From Rhizobium sp. Q54 (GTDB taxonomy: Bacteria; Pseudomonadota; Alphaproteobacteria; UBA2966; CAIVPW01): a stretch of 35,388 nt of DNA. The position numbers and the translations under genes are program-made. The stretch is taken from assembly GCA_945889645.1 (NCBI GenBank), contig CAMDCA010000019.1, forward strand, positions 1-35,388, read 5' to 3'. A model generated the notes under the pieces. The model was not told the DNA's origin and made no database searches. It saw only the letters and a list, made by a program, of their open reading frames with translations. Positions 6,354-13,895 of the stretch are shown piece after piece; positions within the stretch are counted from its first letter, which is position 1; every line of letters starts with the position of its first letter.

Positions 6354-7571
6354 CTACAGGACGAAGTCGGATGCGCTGAGGGCGGGGCCGACGAAGACGG
6401 TCAGCGCCGGGGCGTTCAGCGCCTCGCACGCATGCAGGAATCCGCTGTCGGCGTCGTAGCGGATTTGGCCGGCGGCAAGCGGGCCGCTGGGGACGAACGT
6501 GAATGCCTGGTCACCGCGGAGACGGGTGTTGGCGTCGATGGCGGACAGGTCGATGCGGTCGATGCCGGTCTCGAAATCGACGACGTGGTCGGGGCCATCG
6601 CCCATCGAGGTGAAACGGAACACGTCGGCGCCGCCTTCGCCGAACAGGAAGTCCTCGCCGCTGCCGCCGGTCAGGGTGTCGTTGCCATCACCGCCATGCA
6701 ACTCGTCATCGCCCGCGCCGGCGAGAATGGTGTCGTTGCCGTCGCCGCCGTCGATGACATCGACGCCGTCCGCCCCGTCGATGAAATCGTTGCCGCCGTC
6801 GCCCCATAGGTCGTCGTCGCCGGAGGCGCCGAGCAACCTGTCGTTGCCGTCGCCGGCCATGAGCAGGTCATCGCCGGAGCCGCCGTCGAGCCGATCGACG
6901 CCATCGCCGCCGTTGAGGACGTCGTCACCGGCGCCGCCGTCGAGGGTGTCGTTGCCGCTGCCGCCGCCGAGATCATCGCGCCCGCCGCCGCCCGCAAGTT
7001 GGTCGTTGCCATCGGCAGCTTCGAGGTAGTCGTCGCCCTCTCCGCCGTCCAGGCTGTCGTTGCCGGCGCCGCCGTAAAGGCTATCGCCGCCCGCGCCGCC
7101 GGCGAGGACATCATCGCCGTCGCCGCCGTCGAGTTCGTCCGTGCCGGCGCCGCCGTCGAGGCGGTCGTTGCCGGATTCCCCGGCCAAGCGGTCGTCGCCC
7201 GACCCGCCATCGAGACGGTCATCGCCGTCGCCGCCGAGCAGGCGATCGTTGCCCGAGCCGCCGTCGAGGCGATCGCGGCCGGCGTCGCCTTTGAGCACGT
7301 CATCATCAGAGCCGCCGTCGAGGGTGTCGTCACCGGCGCCGCCGCCGATCGAATCGACTCCGCTGCCGCCACGAATCACGTCATTGCCGTGGCCGCCCGA
7401 GACGACGTCATCGCCACGCCCGGCGAAGATCAGGTCGCGGCCGCCGAGGCCATCAAGGATGTCATCCCCGGCGCGGCCGAACAAATGGTCGTGCCCTTCG
7501 CTGCCGACCAAGGCGTCGTTGCCGGGCGTGCCGGTGATGGTGCGGCGGCCGTGGTGGTGCCAGTGAGTCAC
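6354..7571 (-). CDS. RTX (hemolysin-type calcium-binding repeat) protein, likely type I secreted
   Basis: A 405-residue protein. About residues 15-310 are almost uninterrupted RTX nonapeptides of the form GGxGxDxLx, roughly thirty of them, which fold into calcium-filled parallel beta-rolls outside the cell. The last 100 residues (FLFGEGGADVFRFTS, then VVDFETGIDRIDLSAIDAN) match the serralysin/peptidase M10 C-terminal type that carries the type I secretion signal. The short N-terminus has a His cluster (HWHHH) and no enzymatic domain. GTG 7571 is supported by GAGGGA seven bases upstream. No HlyB/HlyD transporter is in the window; the TolC at 16012 is linked to a different pump. It stands alone, convergent with the DUF3089 gene. 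Confidence 0.92.
   Translation of the reverse strand: MTHWHHHGRRTITGTPGNDALVGSEGHDHLFGRAGDDILDGLGGRDLIFAGRGDDVVSGGHGNDVIRGGSGVDSIGGGAGDDTLDGGSDDDVLKGDAGRDRLDGGSGNDRLLGGDGDDRLDGGSGDDRLAGESGNDRLDGGAGTDELDGGDGDDVLAGGAGGDSLYGGAGNDSLDGGEGDDYLEAADGNDQLAGGGGRDDLGGGSGNDTLDGGAGDDVLNGGDGVDRLDGGSGDDLLMAGDGNDRLLGASGDDDLWGDGGNDFIDGADGVDVIDGGDGNDTILAGAGDDELHGGDGNDTLTGGSGEDFLFGEGGADVFRFTSMGDGPDHVVDFETGIDRIDLSAIDANTRLRGDQAFTFVPSGPLAAGQIRYDADSGFLHACEALNAPALTVFVGPALSASDFVL
6640..7550 (-). repeat. Tandem 27-bp-type repeats coding for RTX nonapeptides
   Basis: The coding DNA is a long series of imperfect 27-base units (often doubled to 54) reading GGCGGC..GGC.ACGAC on the minus strand. Purifying selection on the protein motif explains them. 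They are internal to the RTX gene and not a separate element. Confidence 0.8.
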
Positions 7572-7656
7572 GGAGTCCCTCGTGCGATCCTGCGGCTGCC
7601 CAGGGGCGGCCCGACCGTTTGTAGCGCAAGGGCGGCCAGACAGAGAATCCGGACGA

Positions 7657-8157
7657 CTACGGACCGAGAACGGGCTTGCCGTCCATCTGGCGCCATTCCC
7701 AGGGCTTGGTGAACTGGATGTTGGGCTGCCACACGCCGATCCGCTTGGCCTTGGCTTCGTCTTCCAGCGGCGCGTATTTCTCGGACTGCGGGCGGAAGGC
7801 GAGCGCCCAGCCCTGGCGCACCAGATCGGCGCCGACGTCCGCGCCGCGGATCGTGCACGTCATGTAGGCGATGCCGATGAAGTTCTTCACGCCGGAGTCG
7901 GTGCACTCGACCGGTCCGAGGGAGAGCAGTATCTCGAGCGCGCGCTTGGCGTTGCTGGCGCAGCCGTAGAAGGCGCGGCCGGCGGTGCACTCGTTGTCCT
8001 GATCGGGATCGGGCGCATCGACGCCGAACAGGTTGATGCGCGCCGTGCCGATGGCGATCTGGTCGGATGTGATGGCGCGCGCCTGGCCGGCAGCGTCGGC
8101 GGCGACGGCATTGCCGGACGCGAAGGCGAGGACCGCGACGACCAGTAGGTTGCGCAT
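7657..8157 (-). CDS. Secreted SNase-like (thermonuclease-fold) protein, paralogue 1, lacking nuclease residues
   Basis: A 166-residue protein with a signal peptide (MRNLLVVAVLAFASGNAVAADA, cleavage near residue 20). It has the SNase-type core: a strand with INLFGVDAPDPDQD, then a helix AKRALEILLSLG, CTDSG, a YMTC strand, and ADLVRQGWALAF. In SNase the strand reads RLxGIDAPE with catalytic Arg and Glu. Here these positions are Asn and Asp/Pro, and the second catalytic Arg (YGR region) is not visible, so nuclease activity is doubtful. Four Cys (EC, GC, CT, TC) are shared with the paralogue at 9316-9849 and suggest two disulfides. The C-terminal PWEWR..G.P.LGP block is shared too. ATG at 8157 or 8160 overlaps the stop of the lipoprotein gene upstream. 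Confidence 0.78.
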   Translation of the reverse strand: MRNLLVVAVLAFASGNAVAADAAGQARAITSDQIAIGTARINLFGVDAPDPDQDNECTAGRAFYGCASNAKRALEILLSLGPVECTDSGVKNFIGIAYMTCTIRGADVGADLVRQGWALAFRPQSEKYAPLEDEAKAKRIGVWQPNIQFTKPWEWRQMDGKPVLGP

Positions 8158-8288
8158 CATGGGAGGGTGATCACGGCGATGGCAGCGAGGGTCTGGTTGA
8201 GGCCCTGCAGCGACTTGGTCGCGGTGGCGCGATCGGTGGCGGTGCAGGCGGCCAGGAGGAGCAACGTCAAGGCGACGGCGAACTTCAT
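8157..8288 (-). CDS. Tiny lipoprotein (43 aa) coupled to the SNase-like gene
   Basis: On the minus strand ATG 8288 opens 43 codons that end at TGA 8157-8159. The product is a short type II signal peptide, MKFAVALTLLLLAACT, with lipobox LAAC and Cys at residue 15. A 28-residue Thr/Ala-rich tail containing KSLQGLNQTLAAIAVITLP follows. The stop overlaps the start of the SNase-like gene (CCATGATG), a strong sign of coupled translation. Small entericidin-like lipoproteins have this size, but I cannot assign one. The reading was translated by hand from the sequence. Confidence 0.55.
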   Translation of the reverse strand: MKFAVALTLLLLAACTATDRATATKSLQGLNQTLAAIAVITLP

Positions 8289-8633
8289 TCGGTCATCTTA
8301 GCTGACACCACTCGCGCGCGAAAACGACGCTAGAATGTCGGCCGCGAGCGGGAAGAGGCGTTCACTCTCCGCGTCCGCGAAGGCTATTCGGAGCGGCGTT
8401 CCATTTGAATTGAAATAAGCCGACACCCGCGCGGTGACGTGGAATTGGCAAGTCCTCAAGGTCCAGCAGGGCAGCCAGCGGCCTCGCCAACCCGTCCATC
8501 CCGACGGTCGACCGAGACAGCTAATTCACCGCCACCACGCTCACGCTGGGCGGCGGCTCTTGTCAAGCGGGGCGCCATTGATCGCGTGGCTCGCGCAGGG
8601 CGCCGGGTTGGAGCCGATCTCGGCCCGGGAAAT
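8289..8633. other. Intergenic gap of about 345 bases
   Basis: It lies between the lipoprotein gene and cytochrome b561, both on the minus strand. Short open frames on the plus strand (for example from 8434) show no domain, no ribosome binding site and low-quality composition. The stretch next to 8288 should contain the promoter of the lipoprotein/SNase-like pair, but I cannot point to convincing -35 and -10 boxes. I see nothing else in it. Confidence 0.4.
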
Positions 8634-9173
8634 CTATTCGCGGCGACCGAAGGACATGCGGGCCAATAGTCCGTCCTTGCGAACGAACTGATGATAGAGC
8701 GCCGCCAGTAGATGTAGCGCGATTAGCGCCAACAGCACCCACGCCCAGAATGCGTGCGCCGCCTTCGGCAAGAACACGTCAAAGTCGGGCGGCAGCGGTT
8801 CGCCTGAGCCACCAAACACAATAGCCGGCAGTCCCGCTACGATGGCGGTCGTGAACCCGCTCAAGGTCACGAAAACCACGACCAGGTAAAACCCGTAGTG
8901 CGTTAGCGGTGCCGCCCGGTCGAGCTTGGCGTTGCCTGTAGTGGCCTCAGGCGGTCGGCGCGACCTCATGCGTACGACGAAGCGCAGCAGCATCAGCGCG
9001 AGAATGGCCATGCCGACCGCCATATGTACCCGCAACACGGCGATCTTCCCCGGATCGATGTTGGATGTCTCGGCCAGTACAAGGAAGCCGACCACCAACG
9101 ACACAGAGATCATCAGCGCCATGAGCCAATGCAGGGCGACAAGAAGCGGGTGATAGCGGGAAACCAAGCTCAT
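8634..9173 (-). CDS. Cytochrome b561 family membrane protein
   Basis: A 179-residue di-haem membrane cytochrome of the bacterial CybB type, with four transmembrane helices. It transfers electrons from the quinone pool or to superoxide in the inner membrane. Candidate haem ligands are visible as His in LLVALHWLMA (helix 1), RVHMAVG (helix 2), and the C-terminal helix pair AAHAFWAW and ALHLLAALYHQF. The C-terminus KDGLLARMSFGRR is also typical. The length equals the usual family size. It sits between two SNase-like genes on the same strand. Whether the three are co-transcribed is open, because gaps of 142 and 345 bases separate them. Confidence 0.9.
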   Translation of the reverse strand: MSLVSRYHPLLVALHWLMALMISVSLVVGFLVLAETSNIDPGKIAVLRVHMAVGMAILALMLLRFVVRMRSRRPPEATTGNAKLDRAAPLTHYGFYLVVVFVTLSGFTTAIVAGLPAIVFGGSGEPLPPDFDVFLPKAAHAFWAWVLLALIALHLLAALYHQFVRKDGLLARMSFGRRE

Positions 9174-9315
9174 CGAGACTCTCCGTGCGATAAGCGGTGG
9201 GAAGCACGAGTTAACCTAGCTTGGTCGGCCGGAGTCCGCCACCGACACCCCCTCCCTACCCTGCGCCGCAAGCGAGGGAAGCGATTCCTCTGAGTCGCAG
9301 GGAGTCTTCTGTTGA

Positions 9316-9849
9316 TCAGGGGCCGTAGAGGGGGCGGCCGTTGATTTCGCGCCATTCCCAGGGGAACGTGAAGCGGATGGTGGCCTGCCACATCCCCTTC
9401 TTGGCGGCGCGCGCCTCGGCCTCGGCCTCGACGTACTTAAGTGACTGTTGCTTGAAGGCGAAGGCCCAGCCTTGGCGCACCAGGTCCTCGGCGATGTCGA
9501 GCTGGCCGAGCTTGCAAGTCATGTAGGGGAAGTTGACGTAGTTGCGCTCGCCGGTGTCGGTGCAGGTCACCTCGCCGAGGTCGACCAAGCTTTCCAGCGC
9601 GCGTTTGGCGTTGGTGTAGCAGCCGAAGAAGGTGCGGCCGGCAAGGCACTCGCGATCCTGGTCGGGGTCGGGCGCATCGATGCCGTAGAGCGAAACGCGC
9701 TGGGTGCCGATGACGATCTGATCGGCCTGCAGCGCCCGCGCCATGCCCTTCATGCTCATATCCTGGGCGGCAGCGCCGCCGGCCGGGACGCCGGCAACAA
9801 AGACCACCGCCGCCAACGCCAGAGTGGCGGCCGTCAACAACCCGCGCAT
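9316..9849 (-). CDS. Secreted SNase-like protein, paralogue 2, lacking nuclease residues
   Basis: A 177-residue paralogue of the product of 7657-8157. A signal peptide covers about residues 1-28 (hydrophobic to GGAAAQ). The core has VSLYGIDAPDPDQDREC, AGRTFFGCYTNAKRALE, CTDTGERNY, YMTC, LVRQGWAFAF and the closing PWEWREINGRPLYGP. As in its paralogue, the Arg and Glu that SNase uses for catalysis are replaced (Ser before L-Y-G-ID; Asp-Pro after AP), while four Cys are kept. A structural, binding or chaperone-like role in the periplasm is more likely than DNA cleavage. The gene is transcribed away from the sigma-factor operon. Confidence 0.78.
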   Translation of the reverse strand: MRGLLTAATLALAAVVFVAGVPAGGAAAQDMSMKGMARALQADQIVIGTQRVSLYGIDAPDPDQDRECLAGRTFFGCYTNAKRALESLVDLGEVTCTDTGERNYVNFPYMTCKLGQLDIAEDLVRQGWAFAFKQQSLKYVEAEAEARAAKKGMWQATIRFTFPWEWREINGRPLYGP

Positions 9850-10316
9850 AACTGTGTCTGCCCCTTGGCCCTTGGAATGGCGCCGGAGTGTACTTGGCCG
9901 CGCCCGCGGCGCAAGGCGCCGTGGCGCCCGCCGAAGCCGACGACGATGAAGCCAGGTAGCGAGCCTGTGCGATGGTCACGGTGCCTTTCGCCGACCAAAC
10001 CGTCCCGTCCACCTTGCATAGGGGAAGGCGAACACGCACGTGGCGGACCGGCCGAAACGCCGCTCAGCCGCGGAATGCCTGGGCCGTGCAACACTCTGTT
10101 ACCCAGCAACGATTGATGCCCCTGCGGCCGTATGTCTCAATGCCGGGACGAATTGTACGGGCGGCACCCGGTGATTTGGGGCTGGCCTTCGAGCGACGGA
10201 TCGCGCCGCGCCTGACGTTGAATAGGCGGCGTTTCGCTCGGAGTGAAGCCAGGTCTGGTCGGGTGCCGGACATTGTCGGGTCGCCGTTGCCAAGCCCGGG
10301 GAGTTATTTCGCTCCG
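9850..10316. other. Divergent intergenic region (467 bases)
   Basis: This separates the minus-strand SNase-like gene from the plus-strand ECF sigma operon and must hold promoters for both. The longer frames that cross it (9972 onward and several on the minus strand) have no domain and no conserved look, so I do not call them. A promoter recognised by the ECF factor itself would be expected here, but I cannot identify one by eye. Confidence 0.4.
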
Positions 10317-10883
10317 ATGTTGCAGCCACTTCTTTCGCCGCACAGTGACGACGCGTTGATGGGGCGCCTACGCGGAGGCGACGGCGATGCCTTTGCCGAG
10401 TTACTCGGTCGCCACCTCGGCGCCGTGGCCCGGTTCTCCTACCGCATGATTGGAAATGCCGCTGAAGCCGACGACATCGCCCAGGAGACCTTCCTGCGAC
10501 TTTGGCGCGGCCGTGAGCGCTGGGAGCCGCGCGCCCAGGTCCGCACTTGGCTGCTGCGCGTCGCCCGCAACCTGTGCATCGACCGTTTCCGCCGCCGTGA
10601 GGTGGTTACCGACGAATTCCCGGATCTGCCCGACCTGCGGCCGACGCCGGCCGGCAACCTCCAGGCACGCGAAGTCGAACGCATCGTTGCCAAGGCCCTG
10701 GCCGAGCTACCGGAGCGGCAACGCGCAGCCATCGGACTCGTATATTATGAAGGACTTAGCAATATCGAGGCAGCCCAGGTGCTGGACGTCAGCATCGACG
10801 CCCTCGAGTCGTTGCTGGCGCGCGGGCGACGCAGCCTGCGCACCAACCTCAACGCCCTTCACCCTCACCTCGGGGAGATATGA
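10317..10883 (+). CDS. ECF-type RNA polymerase sigma factor
   Basis: A 188-residue group 4 sigma factor. Region 2 is at about residues 20-90 with FSYRMIGNAAEADDIAQETFLRLW and the core-binding and -10 recognition WLLRVARNLCIDRFRRRE. Region 4 is at about 125-180 with LAELPERQRAAIGLVYYEGLSNIEAAQVLDVS and ALESLLARGRRSLR. There is no region 3. ATG 10317 is chosen because the domain starts directly after it; the frame is open further upstream without domain content. It is followed after 31 bases by a putative anti-sigma gene and then a sensor-like gene and an efflux pump. The natural reading is a sigma factor controlling this operon and perhaps itself. Confidence 0.93.
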   Translation: MLQPLLSPHSDDALMGRLRGGDGDAFAELLGRHLGAVARFSYRMIGNAAEADDIAQETFLRLWRGRERWEPRAQVRTWLLRVARNLCIDRFRRREVVTDEFPDLPDLRPTPAGNLQAREVERIVAKALAELPERQRAAIGLVYYEGLSNIEAAQVLDVSIDALESLLARGRRSLRTNLNALHPHLGEI

Positions 10884-10914
10884 GACGAAGGTGATGCGGC
10901 GGGCGGGGACTTGA

Positions 10915-11436
10915 ATGGCGGAACGGGATTCTCAGCGCGATAGGGCGCCGGAGCGCACGCACGCGTCCGGCGACCACGCACGTGCGCGCACCGTGCTCGG
11001 TGCCTATGGCGCCGTGCCGGCGCGCTGGCCGGTGGGTGAGCGCGACGGCGTGTTGTCCAGCGCGAACAGCGACCTGACGGTGGCGGCGCAACGGCGGCGC
11101 GAGGCCGCGCTTGACGGCCTTCTCGATTCGGCGCCGCGCCACGTTCCGGCGGCCGCGCTGATGGCGCGCATTCGTCTGGCGGCGGTGACGGCGCCTCACT
11201 CGGGCTGGAGTGTCGCGTTGGACTTGCTGTTCGGCGACGTTACGCGCGCGACCTTGATGCGTTCAGCAACCGCGTTGTCTGCCGCCGTAGTGCTCGGTGT
11301 CGGCCTGGGTACTTGGTGGACGCCGGCGGAAGAGCCGGACCTGCTGGCCGAGGAATACGTGACGCTGGCATTCGCGCATGACCTGCTGAGCGGCGGCGGA
11401 TTCGGGGAGACAAGCCCCGGGAGCGTGATGGAATGA
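10915..11436 (+). CDS. Putative membrane anti-sigma factor
   Basis: A 173-residue protein with a soluble N-terminal part and one transmembrane helix at about residues 116-136 (ATALSAAVVLGVGLGTWW). The N-terminal part contains the pattern VLGAYGAVPARWPVGERDGV, seen in alphaproteobacterial anti-sigma-like proteins coded after ECF genes. It lacks the H-x3-C-x2-C zinc motif of ZAS anti-sigma factors. Position right after the sigma gene and the membrane topology support an anti-sigma role: holding the sigma factor at the inner membrane until a periplasmic signal arrives. Its stop overlaps the ATG of the next gene (ATGA). Confidence 0.6.
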   Translation: MAERDSQRDRAPERTHASGDHARARTVLGAYGAVPARWPVGERDGVLSSANSDLTVAAQRRREAALDGLLDSAPRHVPAAALMARIRLAAVTAPHSGWSVALDLLFGDVTRATLMRSATALSAAVVLGVGLGTWWTPAEEPDLLAEEYVTLAFAHDLLSGGGFGETSPGSVME

Positions 11437-11882
11437 TTTCTTCGACCCGCATTTGGCGCGCAGTCCTCGTCGGCTCACTGGCGCTCAACCTGTTCATCGC
11501 CGGGTTCGTCGTGGCGCAGGTGGCGCGCGGCGACAAGGTGGTGACGGCGCCGGCCGCAGCGCGCGCGGCCCAACCCCTCTCCCGGCAGGCGCCGGAAGTG
11601 CGCCGCGTGGTCGAGCAGAACGACAAGGTCGTGCGGCCCAACCTGGTAAACGTGCGCAAGGCCAATGAGGCCGTGAGCACCGCGTTGCTGGCCGAGCCGT
11701 TCGACGCGGAGCGCCTGACCAAGGCGCTGGAGCGCCTGCGCAGCGCGACACTGACGTCGCAGAAGGCGCTGCACGGCGCCATGTTCGAAACGGTTGCGAC
11801 GATGTCGCCGGAGCAGCGGCGGCAGTTTGCCGAAGCAACCAAGCGTACTGCTGCGGAACGTGTCTTTCTCCTGGGGCAGTGA
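11433..11882 (+). CDS. Periplasmic heavy-metal-sensor/LTxxQ-like protein
   Basis: A 149-residue protein with an N-terminal membrane anchor (residues about 8-30, AVLVGSLALNLFIAGFVVAQ) and a helical periplasmic part. The anchor style and the helical hairpin ending in TMSPEQRRQFAEATKRT resemble the Metal_resist/CnrR-type periplasmic sensors and the Spy/CpxP LTxxQ family (here MSPEQ). Such proteins tune ECF/anti-sigma pairs or bind misfolded proteins and metals. The start codon overlaps the anti-sigma stop, and the stop overlaps a possible GTG of the adaptor gene, so the operon is tightly coupled. Metal specificity cannot be read: there is no Cys or Met/His cluster of note. Confidence 0.68.
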   Translation: MISSTRIWRAVLVGSLALNLFIAGFVVAQVARGDKVVTAPAAARAAQPLSRQAPEVRRVVEQNDKVVRPNLVNVRKANEAVSTALLAEPFDAERLTKALERLRSATLTSQKALHGAMFETVATMSPEQRRQFAEATKRTAAERVFLLGQ

Positions 11883-11884
11883 CC

Positions 11885-13867
11885 ATGATCAACCAAGGTT
11901 TTCGTCGCGGCGCTTGGACTCGCCGCCTGGTGCAGGGTGCCGTTGTCGTCGTGGTGGCAGGCGGCGCCGGCTACTACTTCCTGCAAGCGCGCGCCGAGGG
12001 CGGACCGGTTGAGTACCGCTTCGGCACGGTCGAGCGCGGCACCATCACCAACGTCGTGTCGTCCACCGGCAAGGTGACGGCGGTCGGTGAGGTGAAGATC
12101 TCGAGCCAGGTCGCCGGACAGGTCATCGAGGTGATGGCGGACTACAACACCCCGGTCACCGTCGGCCAGATCCTGGCCAAGCTCGACCCGGAAGCATTCC
12201 TGTCCAAGGTGGCGCAAGCCGAAGCCGACCTCGCCATCAGCCGCGCGTCGCTGGTCTCGAACAAGGCGTCGGTCGAGCGCTCGCAGTCGGACCTCCGCAA
12301 CGGCGACGCGTCGCTGCAGTCGCTGCAGGCGCAGCTGAACAACTCGCGGCTGGCGCTGGAGTCTGCCGAGCGCGACTACAACCTGCAGCGCGAGCTGTAC
12401 GCGCGCAACGTCGTCGCCACCAAGGCGGTCGACGATTCGACCACCAAGTATGAGCAGGCCAAGACCAACTTCGAGCAGGTCACCGCCAACGTTGCCGGCA
12501 GCATCGCCACGCAGGACGGCCGCAAGGCATCGCTGGCGCAATCGAATGCCAGCGTGACGACCGCAGAAGCGCAGGTGAAGCAGCGCGAGGCACAGCTCGC
12601 TTCGGCCAAGATCGAACTCGAGCGCACGGTGATCAAGGCGCCGGTCAACGGCACCGTCATCGACCGCACGGCCGAGGTCGGCCAGACCATTCAGAACAAC
12701 TCCAATGCCCCGCTGTTCACCGTGGCGCAGGACCTGCGCCAGATGCAGCTCGAGGTCAGCGTCGATGAGGCTGACATCGGCAAGATCCAGCAGGGCATGG
12801 CGATCAAGTTCAACGTCGACGCGTTCCCCGGCCGCGAGTTCCAGGCCACCGTGCGTCAGGTGCGCTTGGCGCCGAAGACGGTGCAGAACGTCGTCACCTA
12901 CACGATCATCGCGCAGGCTCCCAACCAGGACCTGTCGCTGTTGCCGGGCATGACGGCGACCGCACGCGTCATCATCGAAGAGCGCGCTGCCGCGATGCGC
13001 ATTCCGAACTCGGCGCTGCGCTACACGCCCGCCGGGTTCGTGGCACCGGTTGCGGCGACTCCCGCCGCAGGCGGCGGCCAGGCGGTCGCCCAAGGCGGCG
13101 GCCAGGGTGGCCAAGCGGCCGCTCAAGCCGGCGGCCAAGGCAATCGCAACCCGCAGGCGGCAGCCGGTGGCGGTAACGCCCAAGCGGCGGCTGGTGGTGC
13201 CAACGCCGCTGGCCAGGGCGGTGCACGCGCCGCGCAGGCTGGGGGCGGACAAGGAGGCCAGGGCGGACAAGGAGGCGCGGCAGGCGCCCAGTTGGCGCAA
13301 CTCGCCCAGCTTGGCCTGACCGACGCGCAGCAGCAGACGATCACGCAGGCGATCACAGCTGCCCGCACCCAGGCACAGGCCGGCGGCGGCACGGCGCAAG
13401 AAATTCAGCAGCGCGTGCAGGCGTCGCAGCGCGCGGCAATCGTCGCCGCTCTGACTCCGGAGCAGCGCACCCGCTTCGAGGCGTTGGAACAACAGCCGGC
13501 AGCCGCACCGGGTGGTGCAGTCGGCGCCGCCGGCGGTGGCGGGCAGGCGGCGGCGCCGGTCGCCGCAGCCGATGTCCGTACCCTGACGGCGGGCGGCGCG
13601 CGCAATGCTGCCAGCCGCGCACGCGCGGCACGCGTGTTCATCCTGGGCCCCGACGGCAAGCCGGTGGCGGTCAGCGTGATGATCGGCATCACCGACGGCG
13701 GCTTTACCGAGATGGTGCAGGGCGACCTGCAGCCCGGCACCAAGGTCATCACCGGCTCGAACGAGGTCGCGGCCGCGGCCCCGGCAGCCAATGCCAACAA
13801 TCCGCTCGGCGGCGTGTTTGGCGGCGGCGGCGGCGGCGGCGCGGGCCCGCAGGTGTTCCTGAAGTGA
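11885..13867 (+). CDS. macA-like: MacA-type periplasmic adaptor with large Gly/Ala/Gln-rich insertion
   Basis: The membrane-fusion protein of an ABC export pump, anchored by one N-terminal helix (residues about 13-30). In order: first half of the lipoyl domain (VEYRFGTVERGTITNVV, SSQVAGQVIEV), a long coiled-coil hairpin (about 95-240), second lipoyl half (VIKAPVNGTVIDRTAEVGQTI), and a beta-barrel (LEVSVDEADIGKIQQG to LPGMTATARVII). The membrane-proximal domain is then split by a Gly/Ala/Gln-rich stretch (about 390-475). Inside the added part are two LTxxQ motifs, LTDAQ at 478 and LTPEQ at 523, in helical sequence. A second Gly/Ala-rich linker leads to the final VFILGPDGKPVAVSVMIGITDGGFTEM strands and a poly-Gly tail. 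At 660 residues it is about 250 longer than usual MacA. GTG 11879 is an alternative start. Confidence 0.9.
   Translation: MINQGFRRGAWTRRLVQGAVVVVVAGGAGYYFLQARAEGGPVEYRFGTVERGTITNVVSSTGKVTAVGEVKISSQVAGQVIEVMADYNTPVTVGQILAKLDPEAFLSKVAQAEADLAISRASLVSNKASVERSQSDLRNGDASLQSLQAQLNNSRLALESAERDYNLQRELYARNVVATKAVDDSTTKYEQAKTNFEQVTANVAGSIATQDGRKASLAQSNASVTTAEAQVKQREAQLASAKIELERTVIKAPVNGTVIDRTAEVGQTIQNNSNAPLFTVAQDLRQMQLEVSVDEADIGKIQQGMAIKFNVDAFPGREFQATVRQVRLAPKTVQNVVTYTIIAQAPNQDLSLLPGMTATARVIIEERAAAMRIPNSALRYTPAGFVAPVAATPAAGGGQAVAQGGGQGGQAAAQAGGQGNRNPQAAAGGGNAQAAAGGANAAGQGGARAAQAGGGQGGQGGQGGAAGAQLAQLAQLGLTDAQQQTITQAITAARTQAQAGGGTAQEIQQRVQASQRAAIVAALTPEQRTRFEALEQQPAAAPGGAVGAAGGGGQAAAPVAAADVRTLTAGGARNAASRARAARVFILGPDGKPVAVSVMIGITDGGFTEMVQGDLQPGTKVITGSNEVAAAAPAANANNPLGGVFGGGGGGGAGPQVFLK
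13040..13310 (+). repeat. Low-complexity Gly/Ala/Gln coding repeat within the adaptor gene
   Basis: The DNA repeats short units such as GGCGGCCAGG and CAAGGCGGC that encode GGQGGQ, AQAGGQ and AAAGGGN runs. Composition differs clearly from the flanking adaptor sequence. Such a tract can expand or shrink by slippage, so length variation between strains is expected. Confidence 0.7.
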
Positions 13868-13895
13868 TCGACCTCGGACTGAAGAAGCAGCAGTA

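Noticed and set aside
6640-7550. Possible CRISPR or satellite array
   Set aside because: The regular spacing comes from codons of RTX nonapeptides; there are no unique spacers between identical repeats.
8434-8691. Short plus-strand frames in the gap before cytochrome b561
   Set aside because: No start signal, no domain, and overlap with the 3' end of the cytochrome gene.
9850-10316. ECF promoter (GGAAC/CGTT-type) in front of the sigma gene
   Set aside because: No pair of boxes with suitable spacing could be found by eye, so no promoter is called.
10915-11436. Zinc-binding (ZAS) anti-sigma factor
   Set aside because: The H-x3-C-x2-C motif is absent; only topology and gene position support an anti-sigma role.
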